Below, in pieces: positions 60,630 through 64,000 of a DNA stretch of 64,000 nucleotides. Both the position numbers and the translations under genes were made by a program. The DNA is from Rubrivivax sp. (GTDB lineage: Bacteria; Pseudomonadota; Gammaproteobacteria; Burkholderiales; Burkholderiaceae), in assembly GCA_016790225.1 (NCBI GenBank), contig JAEUOZ010000019.1:1-64000 (forward strand), given 5' to 3'. Every line of letters begins with the position of its first letter. The first letter of the stretch is position 1. Below the pieces are notes generated by a model. The model did no database searches and was not told the origin of the DNA. It saw only the letters and a program-made list of their open reading frames with translations.

Positions 60630-62353
60630 ACGCGGCCCCGCAGCTGCTGCTGCGCGAGGCTTCGCCGCGCGGCGCCTTTGCGCTGGAAGCGCAGGGGGTG
60701 CATCCCCTGCTGGCGCGCCTGCTGGCCGCACGCGGCGTGCGCCAGGCCCAGGAGCTGGATGACGGGCTGCAGCACCTGCTGCCGCCCCACACGATGAAAG
60801 GCGCCGAGGCTGCGGCCGCGCTGCTGGCCGATGTGCTGCAGGCGGGCCAGCGCATCGTGGTGGTGGCCGATTACGACTGCGACGGCGCGACCGCCTGCGC
60901 CGTGGCTCTGCGCGGCCTGCGCCTGCTGGGCGCGCGCCCGGGGACGCTGGGCTACGTGGTGCCGGACCGCAGCGTGCACGGCTATGGCTTGACGCCGGCC
61001 ATCGTCGATCTGGCGCGCGCGCAGTCACCCGATCTGCTGGTGACGGTGGACAACGGCATCGCCAGCCTGGAAGGCGTCGCGCATGCGCAGGCGGCCGGGC
61101 TGCGCGTGCTGGTCACCGATCACCACCTGCCGGCGCGGCAGGCCGATCAGGTGCTGCTGCCCGCGGCCGAGGTGATCGTCAACCCCAACCAGCCTGACGA
61201 CAGCTTCGAGAGCAAGCACATCGCCGGCGTCGGCGTGATGTTCTATGTGCTGCTTGCGCTGCGCGCCGAGCTGCGACGGCGCGGCCGCTTCGACGCGGCC
61301 ACGCAGCCGCGGCTGGATGCGCTGCTGGATCTGGTGGCGCTGGGCACGGTCGCCGATGTGGTGCGGCTGGATGCCAACAACCGCCGCCTGGTCTCGCAGG
61401 GGCTCAAGCGGGTGCGCAGCGGGCGCATGCAGCCGGGCCTGGCGGCGCTGTTTGCCGTCGCCGGTCGTGCCCCGGCGCGGGCTGCGGCCTTCGATTTCGG
61501 CTTTGCGCTCGGGCCACGCATCAATGCCGCGGGGCGCCTGGCGGACATGACGCTGGGCATCGAGTGCCTGCTCACGGACGATGCGGCGCGTGCCGCCGAA
61601 CTGGCCTCGCAGCTGGATGCCATCAACCGCGAGCGCCGCGAGGTGGAAGCCGGCATGCGCGAACAGGCGCAGGCGCTGGTGGAGCGCCTGATGCCGCCCG
61701 GCGATCAGGCACCGGCCGCGCTGAGTCTCTTCGATCCCGAGTTTCACGAAGGCGTGGTGGGCATCGTGGCGGGGCGCCTGAAGGACCGTCTGCACCGCCC
61801 GACCTTTGTCTTTGCGCCCGGCGCCGATGGCCTGCTGAAGGGCAGCGGCCGGTCGATTCCCGGCTTTCACCTGCGCGATGCGCTGGATCTGGTGAGCAAG
61901 CGTGCGCCGGGCCTGCTGCGCCGCTTCGGTGGCCACGCCATGGCGGCCGGGGCGACGATCGAGCCGGAGCAGTTCCGGCGCTTCGAGCAGGAGCTGCGCA
62001 GCGTGGCGGCCGAGTGGCTGGACGCCGCCGCGCTGCAACGCCAGCTGCGCATCGACGGCCCGCTGGACGCGCAGTGGTTCAACGTGGAGACGGTGCAGGT
62101 GCTGGATGCCCAGGTCTGGGGCCAAGGATTCGAGGCGCCGCTATTCTGCGACCGCGTGCAGGTGATGCAGCAGCGTCTGGTGGGCGAAAAGCACCTGAAG
62201 CTGCGCGTGCGCCACGCGGGCCAGTTGCGCGATGCGATCTGGTTCGGCCGCACCGAACCGCTGGCCGAGGACATCCGGCTGGCCTACCGCGTGCAACTCG
62301 ATGAGTGGAACGGGCAGCAGCGTCTGCAGATGGTGGTAGAAGCGTGCGAATGA
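60626..62353 (+). CDS. recJ: Single-stranded-DNA-specific exonuclease RecJ
   Basis: 5'-3' single-strand exonuclease in recombination and mismatch repair. From the GTG at 60626 it is 575 aa, close to the usual length. DHH-family motifs are intact: VVVADYDCDGATA (about 74-86), VTVDNGIAS, LVTDHHLPA, EVIVNPNQPDD, and later GPRINAAGRLADM and FGGHAMAAGATI. The GTG overlaps the previous stop, implying coupling; an in-frame TTG eight codons earlier is possible but less likely. It overlaps the following gene by 4 bases. Confidence 0.97.
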   Translation: MNAAPQLLLREASPRGAFALEAQGVHPLLARLLAARGVRQAQELDDGLQHLLPPHTMKGAEAAAALLADVLQAGQRIVVVADYDCDGATACAVALRGLRLLGARPGTLGYVVPDRSVHGYGLTPAIVDLARAQSPDLLVTVDNGIASLEGVAHAQAAGLRVLVTDHHLPARQADQVLLPAAEVIVNPNQPDDSFESKHIAGVGVMFYVLLALRAELRRRGRFDAATQPRLDALLDLVALGTVADVVRLDANNRRLVSQGLKRVRSGRMQPGLAALFAVAGRAPARAAAFDFGFALGPRINAAGRLADMTLGIECLLTDDAARAAELASQLDAINRERREVEAGMREQAQALVERLMPPGDQAPAALSLFDPEFHEGVVGIVAGRLKDRLHRPTFVFAPGADGLLKGSGRSIPGFHLRDALDLVSKRAPGLLRRFGGHAMAAGATIEPEQFRRFEQELRSVAAEWLDAAALQRQLRIDGPLDAQWFNVETVQVLDAQVWGQGFEAPLFCDRVQVMQQRLVGEKHLKLRVRHAGQLRDAIWFGRTEPLAEDIRLAYRVQLDEWNGQQRLQMVVEACE

Positions 62354-63576
62354 TGAGTGACATGAAGGTCCTGTGGCAGTGGCTGCAGCATGGCTCTGGC
62401 GCGCTGGCGCGTCGGGGTGAGTCGCGTGTCGGCCGCACGGCAGGCCGCGGTGCGGCTTGGCGTACGGGTCGTGTCGCGAGCCTGTGGGCCGGCGCAGCCC
62501 TGGCCCTGGCGATGGTCGCCGCGACACCGGCCGCGCACGCCGCCGAGCCGCGGCCCGTCACCGTGGCCCAGGGCCTGGTCAACCCCTGGGGCCTGGCCTT
62601 CCTGCCCGATGGCCGCATGGTCGTCACCGAGCGTCCCGGCCGCATGCGCGTGATCACCGCGGATGGCCGCCTCGGGCCGCCGCTGGGCGGTCTGCCGGCG
62701 ATCGATGTCACCGGCCAGTGCGGGCTGCTGGATGTCGTGGCCGATCCGCGTTTTGCCGAGAACAGCCGCCTGTGGTTCACCTATGCCGAGCCCGGCGAGG
62801 GCGGCAACAGCACGGTGATGGCTTCGGCGCGGCTGGCGGGCGAGAGCCTGAGCGAACTGCGCGTGGTCTTCCGCCAGGTGCCCAAGGTGCGCAGCTCGCT
62901 GCACTGCGGATCGCGCATCGTGTTCGATCGGGAGGGCCGCATCCTGCTGGGCCTGGGTGATCGTGGCTCGCGCCGCGACGATGCGCAGACGCTGGACAAC
63001 ACCATCGGCAAGGTCGTGCGGCTGGAGGCCGATGGTCGCCCCGCGGCCGGCAACCCGCTGGCCGCGCGCCCCGGGGCTCTGCCGGAGATCTTCAGCCTCG
63101 GGCATCGCAACATCCAGGGTGCGGCGCTGCATCCGGGCACCGGCGAGCTGTGGGCCGTGGAGCACGGCCCGCAAGGCGGCGACGAGCTCAACGTGGTCGA
63201 GGCCGGCCGCAACTACGGCTGGCCCGTGATCACCTACGGCCGCAACTACGGCACCGGCACGCGCATCGGCGATGAAGGCCCGCGCGAAGGCTTCGAGCCG
63301 CCGATCCGCTGGTGGGTGCCAACCTCGGTGGCGCCCAGTGGCCTGGCCTTCGTCACGCGGGATCGCTACCCCGGCTGGAAGGGCAGCCTGCTCATGGGCA
63401 CGCTGCGCGATCAGGTGCTGATCCGCCTGACGCTGGACGGCCGCAAGGTCACCGGTGAAGAGCGGCTGCTGGGCTCGCTGCGCGGGCGCATCCGGGATGT
63501 GCGCGAAGCACCGGATGGCTTCGTCTACCTGCTCATCGACGGCCCGGATGGCCGCGTGGTCCGCCTGCAGCCCTGA
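62350..63576 (+). CDS. PQQ-dependent soluble sugar dehydrogenase-like protein (aldose sugar dehydrogenase family)
   Basis: 408 aa from the ATG at 62350 (4-base ATGA overlap with recJ); ATGs at 62353 and 62362 are alternatives. A long N-terminus leads to a signal peptide (VASLWAGAALALAMVAATPA, cleavage near AHA-AEP). The mature protein is a six-bladed propeller of the GSDH/YliI family: NPWGLAFLPDGRMVVTERPG, LHCGSRIVFDREGRILLGLG, FSLGHRNIQGAALHP and VEHGPQGGDELNVVEAGRNY, the last two being cofactor and active-site regions. It probably oxidises aldoses in the periplasm using PQQ; substrate unknown. Confidence 0.9.
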   Translation: MMSDMKVLWQWLQHGSGALARRGESRVGRTAGRGAAWRTGRVASLWAGAALALAMVAATPAAHAAEPRPVTVAQGLVNPWGLAFLPDGRMVVTERPGRMRVITADGRLGPPLGGLPAIDVTGQCGLLDVVADPRFAENSRLWFTYAEPGEGGNSTVMASARLAGESLSELRVVFRQVPKVRSSLHCGSRIVFDREGRILLGLGDRGSRRDDAQTLDNTIGKVVRLEADGRPAAGNPLAARPGALPEIFSLGHRNIQGAALHPGTGELWAVEHGPQGGDELNVVEAGRNYGWPVITYGRNYGTGTRIGDEGPREGFEPPIRWWVPTSVAPSGLAFVTRDRYPGWKGSLLMGTLRDQVLIRLTLDGRKVTGEERLLGSLRGRIRDVREAPDGFVYLLIDGPDGRVVRLQP

Positions 63577-63587
63577 GTTCGCAGGTC

Positions 63588-63603
63588 CGGACCTTCAGGT
63601 CCG
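63588..63603 (+). other. Short hairpin after the sugar dehydrogenase gene
   Basis: CGGACCT-TC-AGGTCCG (7-bp arms), preceded by an overlapping 12-bp palindrome AGGTCCGGACCT (63583-63594). It starts 11 bases after the stop codon. There is no T-run, so it is only a possible transcript end. Confidence 0.4.
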
Positions 63604-63685
63604 CGCATTCAGAAGCGCGTTTCCCGGCCGATACTGAGCCTGTCATCGATTCGCAGGCGCCACGTGCGCCTTGGGTGGGCGCAAG

Positions 63686-64000
63686 ATGTGGGTTCGGATT
63701 CTCGTGGTGGCCATGGCCTTGATCGTGGGCCTGCCGCTGGCCTGGCGGCTGATCCAGTCACCCGAGGTGCAGGCCTGGTGGTCGCCCGTGGCGGCCGAGC
63801 CTTCCCGGTTTCGCTTCGACAACGGCAGTGTGCGTCAGCCGCCCGCGCCGGCTTCCGGCCCCCTGGTGGATGTCAGCCCGGGGCTGAAGAAGTGCCGGCA
63901 GGGCGAGCGCGTGATCTACACCGATGCGGTCTGCCCACCGGGCACGCAGCCGGTGCTGATGGCCGGCGGCACGGTCAACGTCGTCAAGGGCAGCAAGGTG
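63686..64000 (+). CDS. DUF4124-like membrane-anchored protein (cut by the right edge)
   Basis: An open frame from ATG at 63686 runs 105 codons to the end of the window without a stop. It starts with a membrane helix or uncleaved signal (MWVRILVVAMALIVGLPLAW) followed by a Pro-rich linker. The segment KKCRQGERVIYTDAVCPPGT carries two Cys and resembles the core of DUF4124 (typically xYKCxxxGxxxYSDxPCP). The function is unknown. A CCGATA near 63628 might suggest a promoter, but it has no matching -35. Confidence 0.65.
   Translation, partial: MWVRILVVAMALIVGLPLAWRLIQSPEVQAWWSPVAAEPSRFRFDNGSVRQPPAPASGPLVDVSPGLKKCRQGERVIYTDAVCPPGTQPVLMAGGTVNVVKGSKV

Noticed and set aside
63628..63633. CCGATA upstream of the last, truncated gene
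   Set aside because: No -35 match at 16 or 17 bases; a six-base match alone is expected by chance.

Overview
The window is a GC-rich, densely packed bacterial chromosome segment. It is dominated by one large flagellar gene cluster and ends in a short stretch of signalling and housekeeping genes. The FlhD/FlhC master regulator, FliA with FlgM, FlhF, CheY/CheZ, two tandem flagellins, a lolCDE block and an RpfE-like gene coupled to recJ all fit a betaproteobacterium of the order Burkholderiales (the Rubrivivax/Leptothrix/Roseateles part is my guess). The genus cannot be fixed from the sequence alone. I see no rRNA, tRNA, CRISPR array, insertion sequence or other mobile element.

Layout. (1) 1-8426, minus strand: fliF, fliG, fliH, fliI, fliJ, fliK, fliL, fliM, which build the MS-ring, C-ring and export ATPase; fliM runs off the left edge. 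fliE is divergent at 8620. (2) 8956-16346, minus strand: two flagellins, the cap fliD, chaperones fliS and fliT, the flagellar brake ycgR, then two type IV pilin-like genes. (3) 16728-17678, plus strand: flhD and flhC with a clear terminator. (4) 17852-23073, plus strand: a degenerate HD-GYP protein, a membrane-anchored methyltransferase, motA, motB, cheY, cheZ. (5) 23207-31046, plus strand: flhB, flhA, flhF and a P-loop-less flhG joined by 4-bp overlaps, then fliA and a soluble chemoreceptor. (6) 31137-35028, minus strand: flgA, flgM, flgN and a PAS histidine kinase. (7) 35179-45988, plus strand: flgB to flgL, with an unusual 375-bp gap between flgF and flgG. (8) 45985-55265: a signalling block with an EAL-HDOD protein, a multi-PAS HisKA_2 kinase, an ANTAR response regulator, a convergent second kinase, an HPt protein and a REC-PAS-GGDEF-EAL protein. 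(9) 55352 to the end: a PHP phosphoesterase, lolCDE, an RpfE-like protein, recJ, a sugar dehydrogenase-like protein and a truncated DUF4124-like gene.

How it works together. FlhDC presumably switches on the hook-basal-body genes and fliA. FlgM holds sigma-28 (FliA) until the hook is finished, after which FliA drives flagellin, fliST, flgM, motAB and cheYZ. I can read sigma-28-like promoters for these by eye. They fall into two patterns: CCTAAAG with a 17-base gap to CCGATA (fliC, flgM, and a weaker fliS site), and CTCAA with a 16-base gap to a CGATAA that doubles as the upstream gene's Arg-stop (motA, cheY).

The most interesting points are an FlhG that lost its ATPase loop but kept the FlhF-activating motif, an flhB start sitting behind a terminator-like hairpin, a PdtaS/PdtaR-like pair placed after flgL, and a FliL with a block of acidic residues followed by seven lysines.
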